From: Segetimicrobium sp035279545
GTDB lineage: Bacteria; Sysuimicrobiota; Sysuimicrobiia; Sysuimicrobiales; Segetimicrobiaceae
NCBI GenBank assembly: GCA_035279545.1
Contig: DATEHM010000076.1
Coordinates: forward strand, 1-11,880
DNA length: 11,880 nt
Direction of reading: 5' to 3'
Part shown: piece after piece, positions 11,864 through 11,880 of the stretch
How positions within the stretch are numbered: position 1 is the first letter of the stretch
How the letters are laid out: each line of letters starts with the position of its first letter
Notes under the pieces: model-generated
Databases searched by the model: none
What the model was told of the DNA's origin: nothing
What the model saw: the letters and a program-made list of their open reading frames with translations, nothing else
Made by a program: the position numbers and the translations under genes

Positions 11864-11880
11864 CCGGCGAGGGACGGCCC
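11860..11880 (+). CDS. Start of next gene, truncated by window edge
   Basis: An ATG overlapping the previous stop as ATGA begins a frame reading MTGEGRP before the window ends. The same junction is used by several gene pairs here. In this position a head-tail connector gene would be expected, but seven residues give no evidence for function. Confidence 0.5.

Overview
The window reads as part of a tailed double-stranded DNA phage genome (Caudoviricetes, siphovirus-like head genes), or a prophage carrying one. It is GC-rich. Protein resemblances point to an actinobacterial host: a DUF935-type portal, a Mu-I-like protease with a nested scaffold, a DUF2190-like decoration protein, a Cys/His-rich small terminase, frequent GTG/TTG starts and one probable leaderless gene. 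The host assignment is inference. No integrase, repressor, tRNA or CRISPR is seen. All convincing genes lie on the + strand.

Layout. 1-430 has no convincing gene. It is A/C-rich, carries a 26-nt imperfect inverted repeat (195-220 with 285-310), and then promoter P1 and a perfect hairpin. 431-844 is a lone unknown gene. 845-1051 holds promoter P2 and a structured leader RNA with competing or pseudoknot-like pairings. 1052-2935 is a tight run of small genes: three unknowns, a tiny membrane protein, a nucleoside 2-deoxyribosyltransferase-like protein and a RuvC-like nuclease. 2896-3112 holds two tandem promoters (P3, P4), a strong hairpin and an operator-like dyad. 3113-8104 is a packaging, lysis and portal block: a small unknown, small and large terminase, a coiled-coil protein, a CHAP endolysin, a tiny membrane protein and the portal. 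A 13-bp GC-rich hairpin (8104-8151) sits exactly at the portal stop codon. 8175-11880 is the capsid block: two small basic proteins, protease with in-frame scaffold, decoration protein, major capsid protein, a putative connector or accessory protein, and the first codons of another gene.

How it fits together. The terminases package DNA through the portal into a procapsid built from the major capsid protein on the nested scaffold. The protease then matures the shell and the decoration protein binds it. Endolysin and small membrane proteins would serve lysis, unusually placed between terminase and portal. The small operon with deoxyribosyltransferase-like and RuvC-like proteins suggests nucleotide and DNA metabolism. 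The most novel-looking features are non-coding: a set of four spaced promoters (three with the same TAGACT -35 box, all with a 17-bp spacer), nearly every one followed by RNA secondary structure, and the 914-1004 leader.
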